Positions 1 through 8,885 of a DNA stretch of 37,350 bases are shown in pieces. A program made the translations under genes and the position numbers. The notes beneath the pieces are model-generated. The model did no database searches and was not told the origin of the DNA. It worked only from the letters and a program-made list of their open reading frames with translations. Source of the DNA: JAJACP01 sp964350245 (GTDB lineage: Bacteria; Chlamydiota; Chlamydiia; Chlamydiales; JAAKFR01); assembly GCA_964350245.1 (NCBI GenBank), contig CAYGJC010000019.1, positions 1-37,350 of the forward strand, written 5' to 3'. Position 1 is the first letter of the stretch, and every line of letters starts with the position of its first letter.

Positions 1-219
1 TATGGCATTTTTGAAGTAGACTATGTAAGAGTTGTTAGGCAGCACAAGTATTTTTCAGCAATAGGTTCGGGGGAAGAATATGCTTTAGGAGCGATTAAAG
101 CTGTATATGACTTGGTGGAAGGTCCCGAAGAAATTGCTAAAATCGGAATTGAAGCCGCTGCACAGTTTGATAGCAAGACCGATCTTCCATTACAAACTTG
201 CTGCATCGACTTGGGATAA
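1..219 (+). CDS. HslV/proteasome-like Ntn-hydrolase, C-terminal part only
   Basis: The window opens inside this gene; frame 1 is open from base 1 to a TAA at 217-219, giving the last 72 residues. The segment FSAIGSGEEYALGAIKAVYD followed by GPEEIAKIGIEAAAQFD matches the C-terminal region typical of HslV and other T1-family proteasome-like peptidases (a glycine-rich AIGSG turn, a YALGA helix, then an EEIA..A...A helix). Such enzymes are cytosolic threonine proteases; the N-terminal catalytic threonine lies outside the window, so activity and the exact family (HslV proper or a stand-alone relative) cannot be judged. No HslU-like ATPase follows; the next gene on this strand is an unrelated membrane protein. 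Confidence 0.6.
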   Translation, partial: YGIFEVDYVRVVRQHKYFSAIGSGEEYALGAIKAVYDLVEGPEEIAKIGIEAAAQFDSKTDLPLQTCCIDLG

Positions 220-462
220 AAAGACCGGGTATTTGTTACCGTCTCATCAATCAAGGAGGCTATATTATATGTCAAAACTCCTCTCCTAAGAACACAGTCG
301 ATCACTTTCCTAATCGGAGGAACTGCAGAACTTGCTCCAACGACATCTTCAATAGACTGGAGTTTCATGCCAGCGGTAGTATAGCCCACTTAAGGGGTAA
401 AAATTGCCGTTGCCCATAATTTTTTGAGCACGTAACCTGCTTCTTTAAAAGGGAGGTCTCTC
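220..462. other. Intergenic stretch without a convincing gene
   Basis: I see no recognisable gene here. The frame of the preceding gene stays open after its stop for about 54 more codons (220-384) and the opposite strand is also open, but neither product resembles a family I know, and the forward frame has no convincing start with a ribosome binding site. A purine-rich AAGGAGG-like box at about 255 precedes an ATG that opens only six codons. The last bases hold the ribosome binding site (AAAAGGGAGG) of the gene starting at 463. Confidence 0.4.
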
Positions 463-1032
463 ATGCCGGTTAATGGTGATATGCTCGCACGTAGCGCTTT
501 TCCGCAGGGTACTCAGCTTTGTGAATACCTGCGCGCTATGGATGAAGGAGAGACGGAGCTTTTAAACCGGGAAACTGGAGGGCCGAATGAAGGACTTCCT
601 AGTGGGGATGTGACGTGTTGGACGGGAATAGCTGCTATAGTGGGATTGATGACGACGTTTTTGTGTTCATCCTTTGTTGCTGATCAATTTAGACGATTTG
701 GCTCCCAGATTGTGCTTGGAGGTATGACAGCCGGAGCCGTGGCAGGTGGAGCTTATGGGTATCGACGCTCTACTTCTATCACCGCAAATCCTTGGGGAGA
801 GCGGTCGAGCCGTTCAGGTGAGCGCTACACTAGGCTCTGCCTAAAAATTACAAAGATTGGCCAAAGAATCAGCGCTTTAAGCAGAGGAGGCGATTCGGCA
901 GCTGGTACTGGGCAAAGCGAGGTGGAGCAGCTAGAAGTGGCAAAAGCCTATTTCGAGTCCAAAAAGGTTGTGTACGAAGGGTATCTCAGAAATCCCAATC
1001 AACTCACGATTCTTCATCAACATGCTACTTAG
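463..1032 (+). CDS. Two-helix membrane protein, Inc-like, function unknown
   Basis: This 189-residue product belongs to no family I recognise. It has a hydrophilic N-terminus (about 1-50), two closely spaced hydrophobic segments (about 53-73, and a glycine/alanine-rich one at 81-100) joined by a short basic turn (DQFRRFGSQ), and a polar C-terminal part. A paired hairpin of hydrophobic helices flanked by cytosolic-type tails is the hallmark of chlamydial inclusion-membrane proteins, which are type III secreted, so a secreted membrane effector is a reasonable inference but not shown. A GGGAGG box lies just upstream of the ATG. The 3' end overlaps the converging SRPBCC gene by 8 bases. Confidence 0.6.
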   Translation: MPVNGDMLARSAFPQGTQLCEYLRAMDEGETELLNRETGGPNEGLPSGDVTCWTGIAAIVGLMTTFLCSSFVADQFRRFGSQIVLGGMTAGAVAGGAYGYRRSTSITANPWGERSSRSGERYTRLCLKITKIGQRISALSRGGDSAAGTGQSEVEQLEVAKAYFESKKVVYEGYLRNPNQLTILHQHAT

Positions 1033-1471
1033 AGCGGGAGCTTAAAAGCTGATTCAAAACAGCTTTTCGGTAAGCAAACAGACGCTTGAGCTGTTTTTGA
1101 ATAGCCCACCCTAACAGAGGGTTTAAGAGCCGGGGAAGGGGAAGCGAAAAGGTGACATGGTCTTCTAAAATGGTTTTGTGAGTGCCGTCTTGTCGAAATC
1201 CGTGGTAGTGGCGCCAATACAAAAACGGACCTTTCACCTGCTGATCGATAAAGTAGCTGCCGGGCTTGTAGTCTACATGATGCAAGATCCATTTAATGCT
1301 AAGCGGAAGCTGCAAATGCACCTCAGCTCCCGCTTCTAGTCCTCCCGTCTTATGGAGAAGCTTAACGTGCGCCCAGGGGGGATTGAGCTTCTCAAAGGCA
1401 TCAGGCCTTTCGAAAAAGGCCCAGACCTCACTTAATGGGCTAGCGATGTGTGTCTCTTCTTTGTATTCCAT
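1025..1471 (-). CDS. SRPBCC (START/Bet v1-like) ligand-binding domain protein
   Basis: The 148-residue protein begins with the pattern usual for cyclase/dehydrase-type SRPBCC domains: an initial strand (EYKEETHIASPLSEVWAFF) with the SPLSEVWAF helix, then LNPPWAHVKLL and a long strand-rich middle ending in an amphipathic C-terminal helix rich in Arg, Lys and Leu. The fold forms a hydrophobic ligand pocket; the ligand cannot be predicted. Length fits a single domain. It is transcribed divergently from the SNF2 helicase gene, with about 110 bases between the two starts that should hold both promoters. Its 3' end overlaps the converging membrane-protein gene. Confidence 0.7.
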   Translation of the reverse strand: MEYKEETHIASPLSEVWAFFERPDAFEKLNPPWAHVKLLHKTGGLEAGAEVHLQLPLSIKWILHHVDYKPGSYFIDQQVKGPFLYWRHYHGFRQDGTHKTILEDHVTFSLPLPRLLNPLLGWAIQKQLKRLFAYRKAVLNQLLSSRSK

Positions 1472-1582
1472 GCTTTTCCATCCCTATCAGAATGGCAGCG
1501 AATCTGACAAGCAAACTTTTTCATTGCTTTCAGGAGAGCAAATCAGTACAACTACGATCTATCAGAATAAGGACTGCCGGAA

Positions 1583-4500
1583 ATGCTCAACTTTCGCAAA
1601 TTGCGCCAAGATTTTTCCTCCAATATCCTGAAGGAAGGGAAAGAATTATTCGATAAAAAAGCTGTCATGGGAGCCAAAATTCTCCACCTCGATGTCAGCG
1701 CCATCCGTCTTAGCTCACGTGTCAAAGGAGCCTTTGAAAATATCTATGAAAGCGAAATCGAGATCGATCGCAATGAGTCGATGGCCATTGACTCCAATTG
1801 TGACTGTACCTACACCTATGACTGTCAACATATTGCAGCTCTACTCTATTTTCTGGAAAACAACCTGAACGAGATAGTCGTTGACTATTCCAAAGAAACT
1901 GATCTAGACACAGCAGATGAGATCGACGAAGAAGAGAAAGAGCAGCTCAGAGAGACGTTTGAAAAAGCGGCAACAAAAGAAGATGTGCGCAGGGATAAAC
2001 AGTATCAAAAAGAGGTTCTGCGTGAGTATGTGAGCGCAGCTACGCAACTCAGTCGCTCACCCTTTTTCCTTCCCCAAGAAGTTCTAGATGAAGACCAAGC
2101 TGAATTGGCCGTGATTTTTGGGAACCACGCTTTTGAAACAGGAAACACGGTTGAAGTACAACTTGCTATTCGTCTGCCTTCCCGCTCAAAACCTCTCTTT
2201 GTTCCTAATGTAAAAGCCTTCTTGGATGCCATCCGTTATAGAGAACCTCTCTCCATAAGTGGCAGGCGTTACTTTTTTACGCCTTTCTCGTTCAGTGATG
2301 TCGACAGAGAAATTCTCACGATGTTGCTGCATCATGCTCGTTTTTCCGCGGTTTGTGAAGAGAGACAAGCTCGTCTGGCGCTACTCGATCACCAAGTACT
2401 CGGGTCCATTTTGGCCAGAGCCTACGATTTAGTTGTTTCAAAAGGATCGCAAGCGGATAAAGAAGTGCCTCTGCCTTGTCTCTATCAAGGCAATCTTGAA
2501 GAGCCCCTCTGTTTTTCCACCTGCCCAGCTCAAATTAAGTGCGCACTTGAGTATCTCGAAGCGCCAGGCCCGATGCTTCTGCTCAAACCCTCTTTTAAGA
2601 TCGACGAGGAGTCCATTACGCCTGAAGAGGCCGTCTTATTTGAATCGGCAAAGCCGGGACTTGTCTACCAAAATACCTACTACCGTTTTCAGCCGCACAT
2701 CAAACGGATGCACCTACAGGCCATACAGCATTTTCACGAAATTACGGTTCCTGAGCCTCTGTTTGGCACCTTTATTGAAAACGCTCTTCCTGTCTTAAGA
2801 CAATATGCCGAGGTGAGCAACCCGGGTTTAATCGAGCGCTTTGTCACCCTTCCTTATGTAGAGAAACTAAAAGGGCGGTGCGTGATCCACTATCTCAATG
2901 GAGAGTTGGAAGCAGAACTTTTCTTCCTCTATGACAATGTAGAAATACCGGCCGCACTAAGTAAACTCGACTATGAAAGGATCGCTCTTTTTGTTGCGGA
3001 TGAAGGGATCTTAGCCCGCAATCTCGTTGAAGAGAAAAAAATTATTGACGACATTTTTGAAGACTTCCTTTTCGATGAAAAAGAAGGATTGTACCGGGTC
3101 AAAAGCGAGAAGAAAATTGTCGAGTTTATGACCGAGGTGATTCCACGCACTCAAGATTTTATTACCTACGAGTGCCCGGAAAATCTTTCTGAACAGTTCA
3201 TCTATGATGAATCTTCCTTTGAGCTGAATTTTTCTGAAAGTAAGCGGATTGATGCTTATTCAGTTGAGATCAAGGTAGATGGCTATCTCAGTGGAGTTAA
3301 AATAGATCTTCTTTGGGATTGTATCGCCTCTAAAAAACGATTCTTAGAAATGCACACACCCGGCGCTCAAAAAGGGGCGCGCAAAGCCTCCAAAATGCCG
3401 CGCATTTTGGTGCTGGACTTGGAGCGAACAGCGGCGCTTGTTCAAATTTTTGATGAAATTGGATTGACAACCCTTGATAACCACACAGAAGAGCGTCCTC
3501 TTTGGAGTCTAACTTCTATCCACCCCGATCAATTCACCTCTCTTCCCGTGAAATTTTCGATGAGTAAGCGGTTGCAGCAAATTCAAAAACAGATTCTTGG
3601 TGAGACGACGTTTACACCCCAAAAAGTTCCTGGGGAGGTTCATGCCACCCTCAGAAATTACCAGCTGGAGGGTGTTCACTGGCTGGAGCGCCTTCGACGC
3701 ATGCACCTGAATGGCATTTTGGCTGATGATATGGGACTGGGAAAGACGTTGCAGGCGATCATTGCCATTACCCAGAGCAAACAGGAAAAACCCAGTGCCC
3801 AATCCTTGATCGTTTGTCCTACTTCTTTGGTTTACAATTGGCAAGAGGAGTTTCATAAGTTCAATCCGGAGCTAAAAATCCTGGTCGTGGATAATGTGCC
3901 GGCGCAAAGGAAAAAGCTTTTAAAGACCGTTGACCAGTATGACGTGGTGATCACCTCCTATAATCTTCTGCAAAAAGATGTTGAGATTTACAAGGAGATC
4001 CTCTTTGACTATGTTGTGCTTGATGAGGCTCAACACATTAAAAACCGAGGAACACGCAACGCTAAATCGGTTAAAATGATTCAAGCGGCTCACAGATTAG
4101 TTTTAACAGGTACACCTATTGAAAACTCCTTGGAAGAGCTGTGGAGTCTATTTGATTTTCTGATGCCGGGATTACTCAGCAGCTTTGATCGTTTCGTGGA
4201 AAAATACATCCGTAACTGTGGGCATACTGAACATAAGTCAACAAATCTAGAGTCGCTGCGAAACAAAATTTCTCCCTTTATTTTACGGAGAATGAAAGCA
4301 GATGTTCTGGAAGACTTACCTCCTGTTACCGAGATCCTCTATCACTGTAGTTTGACCGACGTGCAGCAAGATCTTTACACCTCATATGCCAAATCAGCTA
4401 AAGAAGAACTTTCTCGTCTTGTAAAGAAAGAGGGATTTGATAAAATACAGATTCATGTTTTGGCAACCTTAACTCGTTTAAAGCAAATCTGCTGTCATCC

Positions 4501-5047
4501 GGCCATCTTCGCCAAGGAGAGTCCGGAAGCAGGTGATTCAGCTAAGTATGACATGTTAATGGAGTTGCTCCCCTCCTTGATCGAGGGAAAACATAAGACG
4601 GTGATTTTCAGTCAGTACACAAAGATGCTGACTATTTTACGTGAAGATCTCAAACAAAGAGGTATTCCCTTTGCCTATCTCGATGGATCGAGTAAAAATC
4701 GGTTGGGCATTGTGAAACAGTTTAATGAAGACCCCGCGATTCCCGTTTTTCTAGTTTCTTTAAAAGCAGGGGGCTCCGGATTGAATTTAGTAGGCGCAGA
4801 TACGGTAATCCATTACGATATGTGGTGGAATCCTGCTGTTGAGAATCAGGCTACTGACCGGGTGCATCGAATGGGTCAAAAGAAATCTGTCTCTTCGTAC
4901 AAGCTCGTCACGTTAAATACCATTGAAGAAAAGATTTTAAACCTGCAAAACAGAAAGAAAGGGCTTGTCAAGAAAGTGATGAGCTCCGACGACGAAGCGA
5001 TAGCCAAGTTGACGTGGGAAGAAGTCTTAGAACTATTACAGACATAA
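1583..5047 (+). CDS. SWIM zinc-finger SNF2-family helicase
   Basis: This 1154-residue protein is a bacterial SWI2/SNF2 ATPase. A SWIM zinc finger is visible near the N-terminus (C73, C75, C81, H83, pattern CxCx5CxH). A long linker domain of unknown fold follows. The C-terminal third is the helicase engine: RNYQLEGVHWL, motif I DDMGLGKT (715-722), motif Ia in IVCPTSLVYNWQEEF, motif II DEAQ (814-817), motif III LTGTPIEN, and the second RecA lobe with KTVIFSQYTKMLTIL, YLDGSSKNR, SLKAGGSGLNL and the terminal ATDRVHRMGQ. Such proteins translocate on double-stranded DNA; the specific role in Chlamydiota is unsettled. It starts a run with mreB 6 bases downstream, matching the helicase-mreB-pck order known in chlamydiae. 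The ATG is preceded only by a weak purine stretch. Confidence 0.93.
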   Translation: MLNFRKLRQDFSSNILKEGKELFDKKAVMGAKILHLDVSAIRLSSRVKGAFENIYESEIEIDRNESMAIDSNCDCTYTYDCQHIAALLYFLENNLNEIVVDYSKETDLDTADEIDEEEKEQLRETFEKAATKEDVRRDKQYQKEVLREYVSAATQLSRSPFFLPQEVLDEDQAELAVIFGNHAFETGNTVEVQLAIRLPSRSKPLFVPNVKAFLDAIRYREPLSISGRRYFFTPFSFSDVDREILTMLLHHARFSAVCEERQARLALLDHQVLGSILARAYDLVVSKGSQADKEVPLPCLYQGNLEEPLCFSTCPAQIKCALEYLEAPGPMLLLKPSFKIDEESITPEEAVLFESAKPGLVYQNTYYRFQPHIKRMHLQAIQHFHEITVPEPLFGTFIENALPVLRQYAEVSNPGLIERFVTLPYVEKLKGRCVIHYLNGELEAELFFLYDNVEIPAALSKLDYERIALFVADEGILARNLVEEKKIIDDIFEDFLFDEKEGLYRVKSEKKIVEFMTEVIPRTQDFITYECPENLSEQFIYDESSFELNFSESKRIDAYSVEIKVDGYLSGVKIDLLWDCIASKKRFLEMHTPGAQKGARKASKMPRILVLDLERTAALVQIFDEIGLTTLDNHTEERPLWSLTSIHPDQFTSLPVKFSMSKRLQQIQKQILGETTFTPQKVPGEVHATLRNYQLEGVHWLERLRRMHLNGILADDMGLGKTLQAIIAITQSKQEKPSAQSLIVCPTSLVYNWQEEFHKFNPELKILVVDNVPAQRKKLLKTVDQYDVVITSYNLLQKDVEIYKEILFDYVVLDEAQHIKNRGTRNAKSVKMIQAAHRLVLTGTPIENSLEELWSLFDFLMPGLLSSFDRFVEKYIRNCGHTEHKSTNLESLRNKISPFILRRMKADVLEDLPPVTEILYHCSLTDVQQDLYTSYAKSAKEELSRLVKKEGFDKIQIHVLATLTRLKQICCHPAIFAKESPEAGDSAKYDMLMELLPSLIEGKHKTVIFSQYTKMLTILREDLKQRGIPFAYLDGSSKNRLGIVKQFNEDPAIPVFLVSLKAGGSGLNLVGADTVIHYDMWWNPAVENQATDRVHRMGQKKSVSSYKLVTLNTIEEKILNLQNRKKGLVKKVMSSDDEAIAKLTWEEVLELLQT

Positions 5048-5053
5048 AGGATC

Positions 5054-6148
5054 ATGTTGAATAGGAGCCACCCCGGATTTAAAGCCCTTCTTGAAACAGT
5101 GCGCAGCAAAGCGTTTAGGCGCTTTGATAAGTTTTTTAATTTCTTTTCCAATGACATTGGAATCGACTTAGGAACAGCTAACACACTTGTGTACGTTAGA
5201 GGGAAAGGGATTGTATTGAGTGAGCCTTCCGTTGTCGCTGTTGACTCTCAAACCAACGAAGTGTTGGCAGTCGGTCACAAGGCGAAGGCAATGCTGGGTA
5301 AAACACCCCGAAAGATTCACGCTGTTCGCCCCATGAAAGATGGTGTGATTGCGGATTTTGAAATAGCTGAAGGGATGTTGAAGGCCCTGATTAAGCGGGT
5401 CACACCTACCCGTTCTCTTTTTCGCCCTAAAATTTTGATCGCTGTTCCCTCAGGAATTACAGGTGTCGAAAAACGTGCTGTAGAAGATTCTGCCCTTCAT
5501 GCCGGCGCTCAAGAGGTGATCTTAATCGAAGAGCCCATGGCTGCTGCCATTGGAGTTGACCTCCCTGTGCATGAGCCGGCTGCTAGTATGATCATCGATA
5601 TTGGTGGCGGTACCACCGAGATTGCGATTATCTCCTTGGGGGGAATTGTTGAATCGCGCTCTCTGCGTATTGCCGGAGATGAGTTTGACGAGTGCATCAT
5701 CAACTATATGCGTCGCACCTACAATCTGATGATTGGGCCAAGGACGGCTGAAGAGATCAAAATCACGATTGGATCTGCATTCCCTCTTGGGGACAAAGAG
5801 CTTGAAATGGAAGTGCGTGGACGCGATCAGGTAGCCGGTCTTCCTGTTACCAAACGGATCAACTCTGTTGAAATCCGCGAGTGTTTAGCTGAACCGATTC
5901 AACAAATTGTCGAATGTGTCCGCTTAACCCTAGAAAAATGCCCTCCAGAGCTCTCCGCCGACTTAGTTGAGCGGGGGATGGTTTTGGCAGGAGGGGGCGC
6001 TCTGATCAAAGGGCTGGATAAGGCACTCACCAAAGACACAGGACTTCCTGTGATCATTGCTCCTCACCCTCTTTTAGCTGTGTGTGTGGGAACCGGGAAG
6101 GCCCTTGAGCACCTGGATAAGTTCAAGAAGCGCAAAGCTATGATTTAG
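5054..6148 (+). CDS. mreB: Rod-shape actin homologue MreB
   Basis: The 364-residue product has the actin-fold signatures of MreB: phosphate-1 loop IGIDLGTANTLVY (36-47), VAVPSGITGVEKRAV, phosphate-2 loop IDIGGGTTEIAIISLGGIV, and the adenosine loop MVLAGGGALIKGLD. In cell-wall-reduced chlamydiae MreB organises division-septum peptidoglycan synthesis at the membrane. Before the first actin strand there is an extension of about 33 residues containing an amphipathic FRRFDKFFNFF stretch; chlamydial MreBs carry such an N-terminal extension, thought to bind membrane. An AAAGGA box overlaps the helicase stop codon, so translation is probably coupled. The pckG start follows one base after the stop. 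Confidence 0.97.
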   Translation: MLNRSHPGFKALLETVRSKAFRRFDKFFNFFSNDIGIDLGTANTLVYVRGKGIVLSEPSVVAVDSQTNEVLAVGHKAKAMLGKTPRKIHAVRPMKDGVIADFEIAEGMLKALIKRVTPTRSLFRPKILIAVPSGITGVEKRAVEDSALHAGAQEVILIEEPMAAAIGVDLPVHEPAASMIIDIGGGTTEIAIISLGGIVESRSLRIAGDEFDECIINYMRRTYNLMIGPRTAEEIKITIGSAFPLGDKELEMEVRGRDQVAGLPVTKRINSVEIRECLAEPIQQIVECVRLTLEKCPPELSADLVERGMVLAGGGALIKGLDKALTKDTGLPVIIAPHPLLAVCVGTGKALEHLDKFKKRKAMI

Positions 6149-6149
6149 C

Positions 6150-7949
6150 ATGATTGAGACGTTGAAACATCAAAAGCTGCGCGCTTGGATTCATGAGATT
6201 GTTGAATTAACTGAACCGAGCGGTGTTCATCTATGTGATGGAAGCGAAGAGGAGTATCAAGAGCTGTGCCAGCAAATGGTCAAGCTTGGCACCTTTACAC
6301 GCCTCAACGAAGAGAAGCGGCCAAACAGTTTTCTTGCTCTTTCCAACCCCAAAGATGTTGCGCGTGTAGAAGGGCGTACCTTTATCTGCTCTGAGCAAGA
6401 GATCGATGCCGGTCCTACTAACAACTGGAGCTCGCCTGACGAGATGGAAAAGACCTTAAAGGGGCTTTTCAAGGGGTGTATGCGAGGGCGAACGCTTTAT
6501 ATCATCCCTTTTAGTATGGGGCCTTTGGGATCGGATATTGCCCATATTGGCATTCAACTGACAGATTCTCCGTATGTTGTGTGTAACATGCGCATCATGA
6601 CGCGCATGGGCCAAGATGTTCTGGATTTATTGGGGGAAGAGGGAGACTTTATTCCTTGTTTGCACAGTGTTGGCGTTCCCCTTAAAGTAGGAGAGACAGA
6701 TGTCTCTTGGCCTTGTAATCCTGAGAAAACCCACATTGTTCAGTTTCCTGAGAAAAGAAGTATTTGGTCTTTTGGCAGTGGGTATGGAGGCAATGCGCTT
6801 TTAGGAAAGAAGTGTTTTGCGCTGCGCATAGCTTCTGTAATGGCTCGAGATGAAGGATGGCTGGCCGAGCACATGCTCATTGTTGGAGTCACCAATCCTG
6901 AGGGACGGAAAAAATACTTTGCTGCAGCTTTCCCCAGCGCATGTGGAAAAACCAACCTGGCGATGCTCCAATCGACTCTACCCGGTTGGAAAGTGGAGTG
7001 CGTGGGAGATGATATCGCGTGGATGAAGTTTGGAAAAGACGGACGTCTTTATGCCATTAATCCCGAAGCCGGTTTTTTTGGAGTGGCTCCCGGTACCTCT
7101 ATGGAGTCTAATCCCAATGCTCTGCTCTCTTGTTCTAAAAACACCATTTTTACAAATGTGGCTCTAACCCCAGAGGGAGACGTATGGTGGGAAGGAATGA
7201 CTCCAGAACCACCCTCTGAGCTGACTGATTGGTATGGCAACCCATGGACACCTGCAAAACAAACAAAAGCAGCGCACCCTAACTCCCGCTTTACGGCCCC
7301 TGCCAGTCAGTGTCCTGTGATTGATCCTGCTTGGGAAGATCCAGCAGGCGTACCCATTTCAGCCATGATTTTTGGCGGCAGACGAGCTTCTACGATTCCC
7401 CTTGTCTATGAAGCTTTCAATTGGAACCACGGCACCTTTTTAGGGTGTAGCGTTTCCTCTGAGATGACTGCAGCTGCTGCCGGAGAAATTGGCAAGCTTC
7501 GGCACGATCCCTTTGCGATGCTCCCTTTTTGTGGCTATAACATGGGCGACTACTTTGGCCACTGGCTCTTGATGGCAGAGCGTACCTCTCCAGAGAAATT
7601 ACCTAAGATCTACTCTGTTAATTGGTTTAAAAAAGGTCCTGAGGGAAACTTTTTATGGCCCGGTTTTGGAGAAAATGTGCGTGTTTTGAAATGGATTTTT
7701 GAGAGAACAGACGGCGCTGATAATGGACAAGAAAGTCCTGTGGGAATTCTTCCTAAAGAAGGCGCTCTCGACCTGACAGGACTCAACTTGTCCAAAGAGA
7801 ATCTGCGCGCTTTATTTGAAGTCGATCAGGCCTCTTGGAAGCAAGAAGTGGCAGGCATGCGTGAGTATCTTGCCCGTTTTAAGGAGAGGCTACCTCAAGG
7901 GATCAGTCAGCAGTTAGATCAACTCGAAAAGAGATTGGAGAATGGGTAA
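6150..7949 (+). CDS. pckG: Phosphoenolpyruvate carboxykinase (GTP)
   Basis: This enzyme interconverts oxaloacetate plus GTP with phosphoenolpyruvate, CO2 and GDP, linking the TCA cycle to gluconeogenesis in the cytosol. The 599-residue length is normal for the GTP-dependent class. Visible signatures are SFGSGYGGNALLGKKCFALR, the kinase-1a loop FPSACGKTN (261-269), the kinase-2/metal site VGDDIAWMKF, and FGGRRASTIPLVYEAFNW, which is characteristic of the GTP rather than the ATP family. It starts one base after the mreB stop, and its stop overlaps the next gene by 8 bases, so helicase, mreB, pckG and the metallo-hydrolase probably form one transcript. The same adjacency is known from Chlamydia. 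Confidence 0.96.
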   Translation: MIETLKHQKLRAWIHEIVELTEPSGVHLCDGSEEEYQELCQQMVKLGTFTRLNEEKRPNSFLALSNPKDVARVEGRTFICSEQEIDAGPTNNWSSPDEMEKTLKGLFKGCMRGRTLYIIPFSMGPLGSDIAHIGIQLTDSPYVVCNMRIMTRMGQDVLDLLGEEGDFIPCLHSVGVPLKVGETDVSWPCNPEKTHIVQFPEKRSIWSFGSGYGGNALLGKKCFALRIASVMARDEGWLAEHMLIVGVTNPEGRKKYFAAAFPSACGKTNLAMLQSTLPGWKVECVGDDIAWMKFGKDGRLYAINPEAGFFGVAPGTSMESNPNALLSCSKNTIFTNVALTPEGDVWWEGMTPEPPSELTDWYGNPWTPAKQTKAAHPNSRFTAPASQCPVIDPAWEDPAGVPISAMIFGGRRASTIPLVYEAFNWNHGTFLGCSVSSEMTAAAAGEIGKLRHDPFAMLPFCGYNMGDYFGHWLLMAERTSPEKLPKIYSVNWFKKGPEGNFLWPGFGENVRVLKWIFERTDGADNGQESPVGILPKEGALDLTGLNLSKENLRALFEVDQASWKQEVAGMREYLARFKERLPQGISQQLDQLEKRLENG

Positions 7950-8868
7950 CACCTTTCAGCTTGTTGTAATGGGATGCACGGGAGGCCCCCACGAGGGGAA
8001 TCTATCGGGTTATCTCCTTGCACCTGCCGAGAGTCACGATTGGATTGCTTTAGATGCCGGCACTTTGCTCACCGGAATTGAAAAAGCTTTTGAAAGAAAA
8101 ACCCTTACTGATTCAATTTTCCTTGGCAAAGAATGTGTACCTGCCGCAGAGCTTCTTCTCAATCATCTCAAAGCCTTTTTGATTAGTCACGCTCACTTAG
8201 ATCATATTGCAGGATTAGTTCTCAATTCACAGGTAGATACCTTTAAATCCATTCTGGGGATTGATCCCACGATTGATAATCTCCGTGATCATATCTTCAA
8301 TGGAAGAATTTGGCCCAACTATGGAGATGAGGGGGTTGAACCCACTTTAAAAAGATACCACTATCAACGGCTACCCCTGCATCGGCCCACCCCTATTCCC
8401 GAAACATCCATGAAGGTTGAAGCGTTTTTGCTCAGCCACCCCCGTGGCTATCCCTCAACAGCCTTTTTGATCGAATATAACGACGCCTATCTGCTTTATT
8501 TTGGAGATACATCTTCAGACTCCTTAGAGCATGAAAAGCACTTATCACGTATTTGGAAGCGAATTGCTCCCTTAATCGCGTCTAAAAAGCTCAAAGGGAT
8601 GCTGCTTGAGTGCTCTTATTCGCACAAAGAGGCTGCACAAGCTGTTTTTGGCCACCTCGACACCAAACTCATGATGGTAGAGATGCACCACTTAGCTGAA
8701 GTTGCCCAGACTTCTTTAGAGGGACTCAATGTGGTGGTGACCCATCGCAAGGAGAGCATTAGCAGCGGCGATGATCCCGAAACGGAGATTACCTCTGAAC
8801 TTTCTGAGATGAATGATTTAGGTATCAACTTCATCATTCCTGCTCAAGGAGATAGACTGCTCTTTTAA
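7942..8868 (+). CDS. Metallo-beta-lactamase-fold protein, class II cyclic-nucleotide phosphodiesterase type
   Basis: The 308-residue protein carries the zinc-binding signature SHAHLDHIAG (H83, H85, D87, H88), preceded by LDAGTLLTGIEKAF and followed by FLLSHPRGYPSTAFLIE, LYFGDTSSD and LECSYSHKEA, which together match the class II 3',5'-cAMP phosphodiesterase branch of the metallo-beta-lactamase fold. Hydrolysis of a cyclic nucleotide or related phosphodiester is therefore likely; the substrate cannot be read from sequence. The ATG lies inside the end of pckG (8-base overlap), and a purine-rich GATTGGAGA upstream serves as ribosome binding site. The last 45 or so codons are present a second time in decayed form at 10512-10651. 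Confidence 0.8.
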   Translation: MGNTFQLVVMGCTGGPHEGNLSGYLLAPAESHDWIALDAGTLLTGIEKAFERKTLTDSIFLGKECVPAAELLLNHLKAFLISHAHLDHIAGLVLNSQVDTFKSILGIDPTIDNLRDHIFNGRIWPNYGDEGVEPTLKRYHYQRLPLHRPTPIPETSMKVEAFLLSHPRGYPSTAFLIEYNDAYLLYFGDTSSDSLEHEKHLSRIWKRIAPLIASKKLKGMLLECSYSHKEAAQAVFGHLDTKLMMVEMHHLAEVAQTSLEGLNVVVTHRKESISSGDDPETEITSELSEMNDLGINFIIPAQGDRLLF

Positions 8869-8885
8869 TTTTTGAGGAGAAAAAC

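Noticed and set aside
220..384. Open frame continuing after the HslV-like stop in the same phase
   Set aside because: No start signal, and the HslV-like family normally ends about where the stop is; chance openness cannot be excluded.
21..389. Long open frame on the minus strand over the HslV-like tail
   Set aside because: Most of it is antisense to a segment with good Ntn-hydrolase similarity, it has no ribosome binding site, and I do not recognise the product.
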